From Eutrophomonas brisbanensis (GTDB lineage Bacteria > Pseudomonadota > Gammaproteobacteria > Burkholderiales > Eutrophovitaceae): 64,000 nucleotides of DNA. Under the pieces are notes generated by a model. The model ran no database searches. It saw nothing but the letters and a program-made list of their open reading frames with translations, and had not been told where the DNA came from. Shown here piece after piece: positions 1-9,420 of the stretch (position 1 is the stretch's first letter; each line of letters starts with the position of its first letter). The DNA is taken from contig JAYQIQ010000004.1 in assembly GCA_038141705.1 (NCBI GenBank), forward strand, positions 992,001-1,056,000, given 5' to 3'. A program made the position numbers and the translations under genes.

Positions 1-706
1 CTCTCCCGGGAAATTTTTTTGTCCATTCGGCCAACATCTGCTTCAGGACTTGGCGTTGTAGGTTATCTTGGGAGCCGCAAAGGTTACAAGGGATTATGGG
101 GAACGCTCGGAGCTCGGCAAATTTAGCGATATCCGTCTCTTTACAATAAGCCATCGGTCTTATCACGATATGCTCACCGTCATCGGATCTTAACTTTGGC
201 GGCATCGCTTTCAGTCGTCCACCATGGAAGAGGTTCAAAAAAAACGTCTCCAAGATGTCATCACGGTGGTGGCCAAGTGCAATTTTGGTCGCGCCAAGCT
301 CTTTCGCGGTGCGATATAAGATTCCTCTGCGTAACCGCGAGCAAAGCCCACACATTGTCTTCCCTTCTGGAATAACTCTTTTGACGATGCTGTAGGTGTC
401 TTGGTCGACGATTTTGTAATCGACCCCAATGGACTCGAGATATTCCGGAAGAATATGGGCAGGAAAGCCAGGGTGCTTCTGATCTAAATTCACGGCGATG
501 ATCTGAAAATCAATGGGTGCATGATCTCGTAAGGAGAGCAGGATATCGAGCATTGCATAGCTATCTTTGCCGCCTGATAAGCAGGCCATAATTCGGTCGC
601 CGGCCTCTATCATTTTGAAATCAGCAATTGCCTCGCCAGCTTGTCGGCGTAAGCGTTTCGCTAACTTATTATTCTCGTAGGTTTGTTTTTGTAGTGTGGC
701 GACCAT
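1..706 (-). CDS. ttcA: tRNA 2-thiocytidine biosynthesis protein TtcA (3' part off the window)
   Basis: TtcA is the ATP-dependent, iron-sulfur enzyme that thiolates cytidine 32 of certain tRNAs. I translated it by hand from the ATG at 706 (minus strand); 235 residues are visible and the frame is still open at base 1, so about 75 residues are missing compared with the roughly 310-residue E. coli protein. Visible marks are the PP-loop SGGKDS (residues 44-49), a first CxxC (Cys119, Cys122) and a second CxxC (Cys207, Cys210). These cysteines hold the cluster in the family. It lies 7 bases downstream of folB and is probably co-transcribed with it. Confidence 0.95.
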   Translation of the reverse strand, partial: MVATLQKQTYENNKLAKRLRRQAGEAIADFKMIEAGDRIMACLSGGKDSYAMLDILLSLRDHAPIDFQIIAVNLDQKHPGFPAHILPEYLESIGVDYKIVDQDTYSIVKRVIPEGKTMCGLCSRLRRGILYRTAKELGATKIALGHHRDDILETFFLNLFHGGRLKAMPPKLRSDDGEHIVIRPMAYCKETDIAKFAELRAFPIIPCNLCGSQDNLQRQVLKQMLAEWTKKFPGR

Positions 707-713
707 ATCGATA

Positions 714-1076
714 CTATTTGTTACGCTGAAAAATTTCGAACCCAACGGAATCGCAGTCAGTATAAATATCAGGCTTTTGACTAGATACTTTGGCTGCTCG
801 CACTCCTTGATGCGACAAACATAACGCCAAAATTTTTTCGCAAAATGTTTCTTGAAGATTGAAGTGACGCTCTTGCGAAATTTCTAAAATTCCCGCTCGG
901 ATTGAATCATAATCAACGGTCTCTTTGATGAGGTCATTTTCCACTCTTAAATCGGGATCCACATCAACCTCAACATTGACAACGACGCGTTGTTTATTTT
1001 TTTTCTCGAAGTCGTGAACTCCGATAAAAACATCAACGATTAAGTTCTTTATGAAAATTTTTCTGTGATTGCTCAT
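714..1076 (-). CDS. folB: dihydroneopterin aldolase FolB
   Basis: FolB cleaves 7,8-dihydroneopterin to 6-hydroxymethyl-dihydropterin and glycolaldehyde in folate synthesis. The 120-residue product has the family length. It carries the usual conserved positions: an N-terminal FIKNL..DVFIGV strand, a tyrosine in VDYDSI, a glutamate in NLQETFCE and a lysine in SSQKPDIY. It is the middle gene of a minus-strand run (pteridine reductase, folB, ttcA) found in this order in Burkholderiales. Start is the ATG at 1076; the upstream gene ends 36 bases away. Confidence 0.93.
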   Translation of the reverse strand: MSNHRKIFIKNLIVDVFIGVHDFEKKNKQRVVVNVEVDVDPDLRVENDLIKETVDYDSIRAGILEISQERHFNLQETFCEKILALCLSHQGVRAAKVSSQKPDIYTDCDSVGFEIFQRNK

Positions 1077-1112
1077 TCGTGTGTAGGTGTTTTATCTGTG
1101 ATAACGGGGGCA

Positions 1113-1886
1113 TTAGACTTCAAACTGAACGTCTCTTTTCGATGGCCAAAGATGCTGGCCGCCGTCTAAAATAATCGTGGTCCCGGTGAGCGAGCTTGCT
1201 CCAATTAAATACTTAACTCCCTCAACGATATCGTCTGGCGTCGAGCTTTTTCCAAGTGGCGCCATCTTATGTGCTGACATAAAACCTTCGTCGGTTTGCG
1301 GGCCGCTCGGTAAAGTGATGCCTGGAGCGAGACCACATACTCGGACCTTTGGGGCAAGCGCTAAAGCCATCAGTCGCGTCGCCCCCTCTAGTGCGACCTT
1401 ACTAACTGTATAAGAGAAAAAATCCGCATTGAGATTAAAAACTTTTTGATCCAATAGATTGATTACGCATCCGACTTCGGTATCCGGAATTTGCTCGGCA
1501 AATGTCTTTGCCAAAACTAGTGGAGAGACTAAGTTAACACTCAAATTTTGGTGTAAGGATTCTGATGTGAAATTCTTTGCTGTATCAAATGTAAATAGTG
1601 ACGCATTGTTGACTAAACAATGAACCGGTCCCATGGTGTTTACGCATTCATCTATAAGCAATCTTCCTGCATTTGGAGAAGATAGATCACAGAAAATGGC
1701 TTGTGCTTTTACGCCGAGTGTACGAATTTCATCGACGGTTGTTTGTGCATCTTTTTTAGACTGATTAAAATGAACCCCAATATCCCATCCGTCACTGGCT
1801 AGACCCAAAGCGATCGCTCGTCCCAGGCGTTTTGCTGCACCGGTAATAAGAACGCAACCCTTTTTCGATGTTTGTTTTTTACCCAT
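1113..1886 (-). CDS. pteridine reductase-like short-chain dehydrogenase (FolM type)
   Basis: A 257-residue NADPH-dependent short-chain dehydrogenase. The glycine-rich motif is TGAAKRLG, with the arginine typical of pteridine reductases in place of the usual TGxxxGxG glycine. NNAS follows in the cofactor domain, the catalytic YxxxK reads YTVSK, and the C-terminus has LDGGQHLWP. The likely role is reduction of dihydrofolate or dihydropterins, as in FolM/PTR1 proteins, supported by its place directly upstream of folB. The family is known; the exact pteridine substrate is inferred. It is divergent from the methyltransferase gene at 2007, with about 120 bases between them that must hold both promoters. 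Confidence 0.85.
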   Translation of the reverse strand: MGKKQTSKKGCVLITGAAKRLGRAIALGLASDGWDIGVHFNQSKKDAQTTVDEIRTLGVKAQAIFCDLSSPNAGRLLIDECVNTMGPVHCLVNNASLFTFDTAKNFTSESLHQNLSVNLVSPLVLAKTFAEQIPDTEVGCVINLLDQKVFNLNADFFSYTVSKVALEGATRLMALALAPKVRVCGLAPGITLPSGPQTDEGFMSAHKMAPLGKSSTPDDIVEGVKYLIGASSLTGTTIILDGGQHLWPSKRDVQFEV

Positions 1887-2006
1887 GTTTCATTAAACTT
1901 GTGCGACTCGATAACTCGAATAATTTTTGATATGCGTGAGAATCGAAGATCCTCGATATGTTTTTTCGAAAAATGCCTGAACTGAGAAAAATCTCTTAGT
2001 GATTAC

Positions 2007-3110
2007 GTGAATTTAAATAATTACATTTCCGAGCTCATTGAAGCTAACCAAGGTTGGGTGAGTTTCGCATCTTTTATGCATGAGGCGTTGTATCACCCGC
2101 AGCTTGGCTATTACGCTTCCGGGTTACAAAAATTTGGGCCGGGAGGAGATTTTATCACTGCCCCCGAATTAAGTCGTTTTTTTGGGATGACAGTAGGTCG
2201 CCAAGTTAAACAAGTTTTAGATGTGGTGGAGGGTAATGTACTTGAGTTGGGTGCGGGTTCAGGTAAGCTTTGTCGCGATATATTGAGCTCATTGGAAAGC
2301 CAGGGTCGCTTACCAGATCGGTATCTTATTTTAGAGCCCAGTGAGTCTTTGGCGCACCGCCAGCGCGAGCTATTAAGCGAACTAAGTCCTCAGCTATTTG
2401 AGCGGATTCACTGGTTAAGAGAGCTGCCTGAGCAACTAGAGGGGGTGATAATTGCCAACGAGGTCTTTGATGCGCTTCCGGTTCATATTCTAAAATTCGA
2501 TAACGGCGAGACTTTTGAGCGCGGGGTCTGTAGGTCTTCAGAGGGTTTTAGTTGGTCAGATCGAAAGTTATCAAAAGAAATGGAGGCTCTAGCCCCTGAG
2601 CTGCCTTCTACAAATACATATATTACGGAATTTTGTCCTGCCGCTTTCGGATTGATGAATGATTTGGCAAGCGTACTTACCAGTGGCGCCATGCTTATTT
2701 TTGACTACGGATACGAAGCGGATTCTTACTATCATCCGGACCGAGTCAACGGGACTCTTATGTGCTACCACCGTCATCAAGCAGATACTTTCCCGCTCCT
2801 AGAACCAGGTGAAAAAGATATCACTGCTCATGTGAATTTTTCGCAATTGGCGCATGCGGCGACGGAAGCCGGTTTGGACCTGATTGGGTACTGTAACCAA
2901 GCACAATTTTTAGTGAATGCCGGCATCACAACCTTGCTTGAGGAGATTGATCCAAGTGATACTGCACAGTATTACCCAGCAGTTTCCGCCGTACAAAAAT
3001 TGTTATCTTCTGACGCTATGGGAAGCGTTTTTAAGGCGATGTGCGTAAGTCGCCACGTAGACCTTACAATGATAGGCTTTAAAGACGGCGACCGGCGCTA
3101 CCGCTTGTGA
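2007..3110 (+). CDS. SAM-dependent methyltransferase, MidA/NDUFAF7 (COG1565) family
   Basis: The product (367 residues) belongs to the family whose mitochondrial member NDUFAF7 methylates an arginine of complex I. The bacterial role is not settled. Seen in the sequence: GDFITAPELSRFFG near the N-terminus, the SAM-binding motif LELGAGSGKL (residues about 79-88), IIANEVFDALPVH, IFDYGYEADSYYHP and a C-terminal GDRRYRL. The start is GTG at 2007; no in-frame ATG gives a full N-terminus. It is divergent from the pteridine reductase and sits 41 bases before mpl. In Burkholderiales this gene also neighbours folB and ttcA, so the position fits. Confidence 0.9.
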   Translation: MNLNNYISELIEANQGWVSFASFMHEALYHPQLGYYASGLQKFGPGGDFITAPELSRFFGMTVGRQVKQVLDVVEGNVLELGAGSGKLCRDILSSLESQGRLPDRYLILEPSESLAHRQRELLSELSPQLFERIHWLRELPEQLEGVIIANEVFDALPVHILKFDNGETFERGVCRSSEGFSWSDRKLSKEMEALAPELPSTNTYITEFCPAAFGLMNDLASVLTSGAMLIFDYGYEADSYYHPDRVNGTLMCYHRHQADTFPLLEPGEKDITAHVNFSQLAHAATEAGLDLIGYCNQAQFLVNAGITTLLEEIDPSDTAQYYPAVSAVQKLLSSDAMGSVFKAMCVSRHVDLTMIGFKDGDRRYRL

Positions 3111-3151
3111 CGTTATATCAAATATTTAGAAGCGCTAAATAGCGATCAGTT

Positions 3152-4510
3152 ATGCATATTCACATTCTAGGGATTTGTGGGACTTTCATGGGCGGACTGG
3201 CATTGCTCGCGAAGCATGCCGGGCATGTCGTTACCGGGTGTGACGCAAGCGTTTATCCTCCAATGAGCAGCCAGTTGGAACGCTCTGGCATCGCCTTAAC
3301 AGAGGGCTGGGACGAGGCGCAGTTAACTACGGAAGCGGATCTCTATATCGTTGGAAATGTAGTCTCAAGGGGCAACCCGCTGATGGAGGCTATTTTGAAT
3401 AGGAACTTACCCTACACGTCGGGCCCACAATGGTTAGCGGAAAACATTCTTCGTGATAAGTGGGTTTTGGCCGTAGCTGGCACGCACGGAAAAACTACAA
3501 CTGCATCAATGCTTACTAAAATTTTGGATTCTGCCAATCTGAATCCTAGTTATCTCATCGGTGGAGTACCTCTAGACTTTGACTCGTCTGCGAGGGGCAC
3601 AAACTCAAGTTTCTTTGTAATTGAAGCTGATGAGTATGACACGGCTTTTTTTGATAAGCGCTCAAAGTTTGTTCATTATCGACCGAGAACGCTCGTCTTG
3701 AATAATTTAGAGTTTGATCACGCCGATATTTTTCCTGATTTGGCTGCGATAGAAAACCAATTCCATCATTTGGTTAGAACGGTGCCCGCGAATGGTCAGA
3801 TTATCGTGAATGCTGAAAGCGAAGCCTTGGATCGGGTCGTAAAACGAGGTTGCTGGACTGAGTTGGTTTTTTTTGGTGGATCTTCAGATTGGGCGCATAC
3901 CATTGAGAACGGTAGTAATGAATTAGTCTTTTTAGATAGGGGTGAGTCAATAGGAAGTTTTTCTCCCCAGTTTTTTGGCGAACACAATCACTCCAATGCC
4001 CTTGCGGCAACTCTTGCCGCACGGCATGCGGGAGTGCCTGTGTATGAGTCCATCGAAGCGTTAAAGCAGTTCTCGGGAGTCAAGCGGCGCATGGAACTAA
4101 GGGGGACAGTAGGAGATATCGCGGTTTATGATGATTTTGCGCATCACCCGACCGCTATCCGGTCGACTGTTTCGGGGCTAAGGGGTCAGCGGCGTTCAAA
4201 TGGAAGGTTATTAGCAGTTTTTGAACCCAGATCGAACACGATGAAAATGGGCGCAAGTCAGCGAGAGTTGCCTGGAAGCTTTGAGGGGGCAGATAAAATA
4301 TTCTGTTACGTAAAGGGCATCCAGTGGGATGTGCCTAACGCATTCTCCCCCGTGAAAGAAAAAATATTTTTCTTTGAAGATATTAACGAATTGAGTGCTC
4401 AGGTCGTAGGCGAAGCGCGACCCGGAGACGACATCTTGATCATGAGTAACGGTGGGTTCGATGGGGTACATACTAAAATCCTAGATTCGCTTCGGGCGGG
4501 AAAAGAATGA
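3152..4510 (+). CDS. mpl: UDP-N-acetylmuramate:L-alanyl-gamma-D-glutamyl-meso-diaminopimelate ligase
   Basis: Mpl reattaches recycled murein tripeptide to UDP-MurNAc, in the cytoplasm, as part of peptidoglycan recycling. The 452 residues match the family length (E. coli 457). Seen: an N-terminal MHIHILGICGTFMGGLA, the Mur-ligase ATP loop GTHGKTTT (residues 110-117), IEADEYDTAFFDKRSKF typical of Mpl, LNNLEFDHADIF, and AVYDDFAHHPTAI followed by FEPRSNTM in the C-terminal domain. The stop overlaps the start of the next gene (ATGA). Together with murU and amgK further on, it shows that this organism recycles cell-wall sugars and peptides. Confidence 0.97.
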   Translation: MHIHILGICGTFMGGLALLAKHAGHVVTGCDASVYPPMSSQLERSGIALTEGWDEAQLTTEADLYIVGNVVSRGNPLMEAILNRNLPYTSGPQWLAENILRDKWVLAVAGTHGKTTTASMLTKILDSANLNPSYLIGGVPLDFDSSARGTNSSFFVIEADEYDTAFFDKRSKFVHYRPRTLVLNNLEFDHADIFPDLAAIENQFHHLVRTVPANGQIIVNAESEALDRVVKRGCWTELVFFGGSSDWAHTIENGSNELVFLDRGESIGSFSPQFFGEHNHSNALAATLAARHAGVPVYESIEALKQFSGVKRRMELRGTVGDIAVYDDFAHHPTAIRSTVSGLRGQRRSNGRLLAVFEPRSNTMKMGASQRELPGSFEGADKIFCYVKGIQWDVPNAFSPVKEKIFFFEDINELSAQVVGEARPGDDILIMSNGGFDGVHTKILDSLRAGKE

Positions 4511-5088
4511 GTCCGATAGTTCTCTATATTCACGGCTTCAATAGTTCGCCAAAATCCTTTAAAGCTCAGTTGTTAGATGCGCGAATAGCGAGTGATGGAG
4601 AAGGGCTGGAATTTCGGTGTCCAGCGCTTCCTCACTTTCCAGGAGAAGCCATCGGTTTGCTCGAGGAAACTCCTGAGGGCAAGTCAAAAAACGAGGCAAT
4701 TTTAGTGGGAAGCTCTTTAGGCGGGTTTTACGCTACCCACCTTACGGAAAAGCATGGTTATCGCAGTATTTTAATAAACCCGGCCATCAATCCTCATGTG
4801 GGGTTGGAGGCATACTTAGGGCCACAACGTAATCTCTATACGCATAAGGAATACACTTTTACCCGCGAGCATTTAAACCAGCTCGAGCAGTTATATATCG
4901 AGCAGCCAGAGCGTCATGAAAATTATTTGTTGATGCACACGATGGGAGATGAACTTCTCGATTGGCGTATTGCGGCAAAAAAATACAATAAGTCGCAGCG
5001 ACTAATTATTCAGGGAAGTGACCATGGGTTTGCCGAATTCAAAGATTACCTCGATGTCGTGATGAATTTCATTCGACAGGAAAATTGA
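4507..5088 (+). CDS. YqiA-type alpha/beta hydrolase (esterase)
   Basis: A 193-residue single-domain alpha/beta hydrolase of the YqiA/YcfP (UPF0227) family, whose E. coli member has esterase activity in vitro but no settled role. It starts with YIHGFNSSPKSFKA, the oxyanion-hole segment. The nucleophile elbow is GSSLGG with Ser70 as the likely nucleophile. A candidate acid lies in GDELLD and the catalytic histidine in GSDHGF. The start ATG overlaps the mpl stop by four bases, so translation is probably coupled. There is no signal peptide, so it should be cytoplasmic. Confidence 0.88.
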   Translation: MSPIVLYIHGFNSSPKSFKAQLLDARIASDGEGLEFRCPALPHFPGEAIGLLEETPEGKSKNEAILVGSSLGGFYATHLTEKHGYRSILINPAINPHVGLEAYLGPQRNLYTHKEYTFTREHLNQLEQLYIEQPERHENYLLMHTMGDELLDWRIAAKKYNKSQRLIIQGSDHGFAEFKDYLDVVMNFIRQEN

Positions 5089-5127
5089 ACTTTAATCATA
5101 TTGGTAACTTTGTAAGAGAGTTTATCG

Positions 5128-6969
5128 GTGAATATTTTTTATCAGGATTCGGGTGACTTGAAGGTGGGCACCATCATCAAAGATGGCGATAGCTCGCTTC
5201 AAGTGGAAACTCAGTTCGGAAAAAAGATCAAAATAAAAAGCAATCAGGTGTTTTTGCGTTTTGATCATATTGGTTTAGAGGGTTTTCTCGAGGCGGCGAC
5301 GAGTCTGGCGTCAGACGTTGATGCTGACTTATTGTGGGAAGGGTGTGAAGGCCAAGAACATTCTTTCACGGTTCTCTCGCGTCGTTATTTTGGCGCTGTT
5401 GTTCAGCCGGAACAACAGGCCGCTGTATTGATGGTTTTATATGCTAACCCAGCGCACTTCTATAAGCGTAATCGCGGTGAGTTTAAGCCAGCTGAGCCGG
5501 CAGCGCTCGCTGCGGCAAAAGCTTCGCTAAAAGCGCGCAAAGAGCGAGAGGCACTTTTCGAGCAATACACCGCGCTTCTAACAAAGTATGAATTACCCAA
5601 TCAGTTTAGAGGGCTTGAGCAAGAGTTACTGTACAGACCAAATAAACCTGGTATCGAGAATAAGGCGATTGACGCTGCGAGTAGTCAATTAAACATTAGT
5701 CGAACTGAGTTATTTAATAGATTAGGCGTTTTGCCTAATCCAAAGGACTATCATCTAGGTCGGTTTTTATTTGAATTTTTCCCAGAAGGATTAGATCATG
5801 AAGAATTTACGGCCGTTCTATTAGCTGATGATTTAGAACAAAGTCACGCAGATATTTTTAGCATCGATGACGCTGCAACAACAGAAATTGACGATGCCTT
5901 TTCTGTTTCGAGAATTGAGGGTGACAATTTCCGGATTGGCATTCATATAGCCGCTCCAGCGCTAGCAATATTACGCGATAGCAAGTGGGACAAGAGAGCT
6001 AGAAAACGTCTATCTACCGTATACCTCCCTGGGCAAAAAATCACGATGTTCCCGGAACAAATCATCAATCAATTTAGCTTAAAAGAAAACGAAGTTGTTC
6101 CAGCTATTTCTATGTATATGGTTTGTGATCCACAGCTAAATGTGCTGACGACAGAGACAAAGTTGGAGCAAGTCGCTGTTAAAAAAAATCTAGATGTTTT
6201 GAGCCTGGATGAAAAATTTAATCCAGAAAAGAGTGGTGATGAATTAAATCAATGTCAATACGCTGAAGAGTTACTAACTCTGTACCGACTGGCAAAAAAT
6301 TTGCAGAGGACCAGGCTAAAAGACAGAGACAATCCGACAGATAGGAGGGAGTTTTCTTTTTCGGTATGTGGAGATCGGGTGGATATCACCTTGCGACGAC
6401 GTGGGTCGCCCATCGACCTAATCGTATCCGAGATGATGATTGCGGTTAACAATAAATGGGCGCAGCTTCTATCGCAAAATGGGTTGAATGGTCTTTATCG
6501 AGTTCAGTCGAACGGCCGAGGTGGCTTATCGGTTGATCCGGCGCCGCATGAGGGACTTGGGCTCGATGTGTATGCATGGGCAAGCAGTCCTTTACGTCGC
6601 TATGTGGATCTTGAAAATCAACGAGAGCTTATTAAATTAATTTCTCCAGTGCGCGAGTTAGGAGCATCAGATCAGGATAATTCTAGAAGAGTCGCACAAG
6701 ATTTCGAATTGGCATATGCAAGCTATGCAGAATTTCAAAAATTAATGGAGCGGTTTTGGTGCTTACGGTGGTTGGAGCAAGAAAAGCGAACCATTTTTCG
6801 GTCTGAACTGTACAGAGTGGAACATGTTAGGCTCCAAGATATCCCGCTGCATTGCAAGGTTCCCAACTTGCCTGAAATGCAGATAGGGGAACATGTGAAT
6901 GTAAAACTAACCGATATCGATCTGATGAATTTGACTGTCAAGGCTGAATTTCTAGAAAAAGCAGACTGA
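5128..6969 (+). CDS. RNase II/R (RNB) family exoribonuclease
   Basis: The 613-residue protein carries the RNB catalytic domain of 3'-5' exoribonucleases. The metal-binding segment reads FSIDDAATTEIDDAF, with the spaced aspartates of the family, followed by HIAAPA and later SPLRRYVDLENQR. An N-terminal region of about 220 residues and a short C-terminal part replace the longer arrangement of E. coli RNase R, so it is closer in size to RNase II (644 residues). Start is GTG at 5128, 39 bases after yqiA. The same gene lies between yqiA and tonB in many betaproteobacteria, where it is annotated simply as ribonuclease II family. Confidence 0.88.
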   Translation: MNIFYQDSGDLKVGTIIKDGDSSLQVETQFGKKIKIKSNQVFLRFDHIGLEGFLEAATSLASDVDADLLWEGCEGQEHSFTVLSRRYFGAVVQPEQQAAVLMVLYANPAHFYKRNRGEFKPAEPAALAAAKASLKARKEREALFEQYTALLTKYELPNQFRGLEQELLYRPNKPGIENKAIDAASSQLNISRTELFNRLGVLPNPKDYHLGRFLFEFFPEGLDHEEFTAVLLADDLEQSHADIFSIDDAATTEIDDAFSVSRIEGDNFRIGIHIAAPALAILRDSKWDKRARKRLSTVYLPGQKITMFPEQIINQFSLKENEVVPAISMYMVCDPQLNVLTTETKLEQVAVKKNLDVLSLDEKFNPEKSGDELNQCQYAEELLTLYRLAKNLQRTRLKDRDNPTDRREFSFSVCGDRVDITLRRRGSPIDLIVSEMMIAVNNKWAQLLSQNGLNGLYRVQSNGRGGLSVDPAPHEGLGLDVYAWASSPLRRYVDLENQRELIKLISPVRELGASDQDNSRRVAQDFELAYASYAEFQKLMERFWCLRWLEQEKRTIFRSELYRVEHVRLQDIPLHCKVPNLPEMQIGEHVNVKLTDIDLMNLTVKAEFLEKAD

Positions 6970-6976
6970 GGAAATT

Positions 6977-7884
6977 GTGTTTTCAATGCGGAGAAAGCGA
7001 ACTAGCATTGCGGCCTCTAACATGATTATCCAGAGGCCATCAAAGCCTTTTGTTTTTGCGATATTCGGTTCGATTTTTTTTCATGCATCATTGCTGGTCG
7101 TTACCTTCTCAGATAAGCCTCCTGTGCCACTGCAAGCGCAAGCCGATTTGGATGTTGTTCTCGTTAACAGTCGATCGATACGGCAAACAAGTGTCACTGA
7201 CGCGTTGGCTCAGACGAATCTACAGGGGGGCGGGAACACCGAGCGTGATGTGATGTTGAGTTCTAATTTACCCTCGGTGGCAGTCGAGTCGAACATTAGA
7301 AGGTTGGAGATGGCGTCTAAAAATTGCAAGAGCTTGAACGCTCCGTCGCCGAACTGATGCAGATCGAAAAAAATAGTAGTGCTCGTTTGCCTGACGCGGT
7401 TGAGAGGGATACTTCAATGAAAAGGGACGGTCTTGACGCCATTGATACGGCCGAATCGAAGAAATTATTTTTGGCTAAACTCGAGGCCAAAATTGAGAAA
7501 GATTGGTCGGACTATCAAAAAAGACCAAGAAGAAAATTTTTGGGAGTCAATGTTAGGGAAGCCGAGTTTGCAAATTATGTAGACCGCTGGCGAAGTCGGG
7601 TTGAGGAATTTGGTACCAAATTTTATTCGGAGCAAGCAAGCCGCGAGCCCATTTATGGCAAAGTTTTAGTCACGGTTTCGATAAGCTCCCAGGGCGAGAT
7701 AGTTGATGTAAGCATCGACAAATCCTCGGGGCACAAGGTGCTTGACCAAGCGGTTTCAGAGATCATAAAACTAGCGAGTCCATTTCCGGTATTTGACAAG
7801 CCGCTTCGAAAGAAATATGACATCCTTACCATAACTCGATTCTGGTCTTTTACTCGGTCGGACCTTGCGTTGATAACAAATTAA
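6977..7884 (+). CDS. TonB-like C-terminal domain protein (frame break at 7319-7323)
   Basis: The product is an inner-membrane protein with a periplasmic C-terminal TonB-type domain, likely to couple to outer-membrane processes. One hydrophobic segment is visible (about residues 24-41, FVFAIFGSIFFHASLLVV), then a linker and a coiled, charged stretch. The end has the TonB_C pattern GKVLVTVSISSQGEIVDVSI..SSGHKVLDQA. The frame breaks in a run of five A at 7319-7323. Adding one A joins RLEMASK to KLQELERS and gives one 302-residue protein. The start is GTG at 6977, with ATG at 6986 as an alternative. It follows the RNase gene by 7 bases and precedes aroE by 8. Confidence 0.8.
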
Positions 7885-7892
7885 AAGAAGCT

Positions 7893-8716
7893 ATGAACAA
7901 ATACGTCGTTATAGGAAATCCGGTTGAGCACAGTAGATCTCCTCAAATTCACGTGATGTTTGCTTCGCAAGTGGGCATGAAGATTTCATATCGAACGTTA
8001 TTAGCTCCACACGGAGCATTCGAACAAACCGTTCGAAGCTTCATCGAAGAGGGAGGAGCAGGAGCCAACGTGACCGTTCCTTTCAAGCTGGACGCGTTTC
8101 AAATGGCTGATGTCCGGTCTGAGCGGGCAGCGCATGCCGGCGCAGCGAATACGTTAATTTTTTCTGATAACAAGATTCGGGCAGATAATACCGACGGTAT
8201 TGGGCTGGTGCGTGATATTACTCAAAACCTCAACGAGGATCTCAGAGGAAAGCGAGTGCTGATGCTAGGAGCAGGGGCGCTGCTCGCGGTGTTTTATTGC
8301 CTTTGGTGCAAGAGTGCCCAACCGAGATAGTCATTCTGAATAGAACCGTGGATAAAGCGCGTGTGCTTATCGATTTGATTGCTGCGGAGGCAAAGGTTTT
8401 TGGTATAGAGACTCGTAGTGGCGCGCTAACCGATAACGTCCGTGACTTTGATGTGGTTATCAACGCTTCGTCTAGTAGCTTACAAGATGCCGAGATACCG
8501 CTTTCTATGAGTGCAATTCGGCGAGGTGGACTAGCCTACGACATGATGTACGGTAAGACAGAGTCCACATTTTTCAAATGGGCTCGCGAGGCTGGTGCTT
8601 CTCGAAAATCGGATGGACTCGGAATGTTGGTAGAGCAGGCCGCGGAGTCTTTTTTTCTTTGGCAGGGAATCCGCCCCGAAACCAGTGGTGTAATTCGTAC
8701 GTTGCGCAATGTATGA
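7893..8716 (+). CDS. aroE: shikimate dehydrogenase (frame break at 8274-8277)
   Basis: AroE reduces 3-dehydroshikimate to shikimate with NADPH in aromatic amino acid synthesis. The N-terminal half has the substrate-binding IGNPVEHSRSPQIH, GANVTVPFK with the catalytic lysine, and ADNTDGIG. The C-terminal half starts in another frame with VILNRTVDKA and ends with GLGMLVEQAAESFFLW. The break lies in GGGG at 8274-8277. A fifth G restores LMLGAGGAARGVLLPL, the standard NADP-binding loop, and gives 274 residues (E. coli 272). The stop TGA overlaps the ATG of mtgA. Its partners aroK and aroB are at 50.4-52.1 kb. Confidence 0.93.
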
Positions 8717-9404
8717 AAGCCAAGCAACTATTCAAGCGCTTGGCCTTGATACTCTGTGCAATCTTTATAATCTATGAGGCTTGGATTTTTCTAGCGTAGC
8801 GCTTCTGCGTTGGTCCAATCCGACGACAACGGCTTTTATGAGAGCGTATAAGGTCGAGCAAAAGCGCAATCCTTCACTGCCAAGATTAAAGTTTCAATGG
8901 GTAGATTACGATGCAATTGCACGCCCCATCAAGCGAGCTATCATCGCTAGCGAAGATGCGAAGTTTAAACAGCATTCGGGCTTTGATTGGGATGGAATCC
9001 GAAACGCAGCATCCAAGAATATTCGTCGAGGAAAAATTGTGGCTGGTGGGTCTACTATTTCTCAGCAGCTAGCGAAGAACATGTTTTTAAGTAACAAACG
9101 AACCCCTTGGAGAAAAGCACAAGAAACCATCACTACAATCATGTTGGAGTCTCTGTTATCGAAGCGCCGGATACTCGAAATTTATTTAAATGTGATTGAG
9201 TGGGGAACGGGTATATACGGGATAGAAGCCGCCTCTAGGCATTACTACGGAAAGAGTGCGCATTCCCTTACCGCTGATCAGGCTGTTGTGCTCACTGTAT
9301 ATGTGCCACGACCCCGCCGCTATCCAGGGCACGAATCCTCGCCAGCATTCAGAAAAAAAGTTGCCGTTATTCATGGCAGAATGAATCACGTGAGTGTCCC
9401 TTGA
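8713..9404 (+). CDS. mtgA: monofunctional biosynthetic peptidoglycan transglycosylase (frame break near 8797)
   Basis: MtgA polymerises lipid II glycans at the inner membrane. The true start is the ATG at 8713, overlapping the aroE stop. The first 29 codons encode a membrane anchor (LALILCAIFIIYEAWIFLA) and then hit a stop. The remainder continues in another frame as VALLRWSNPTTTAFM. Adding one G near 8797 (GCG to GCGG) joins the two and gives 230 residues, the family size. The GT51 signatures are ASEDAKFKQHSGFDWDGI, with the catalytic glutamate, and GGSTISQQLAKNMFL. There is no transpeptidase domain. Confidence 0.92.
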
Positions 9405-9420
9405 TAATGAACAATTGAGC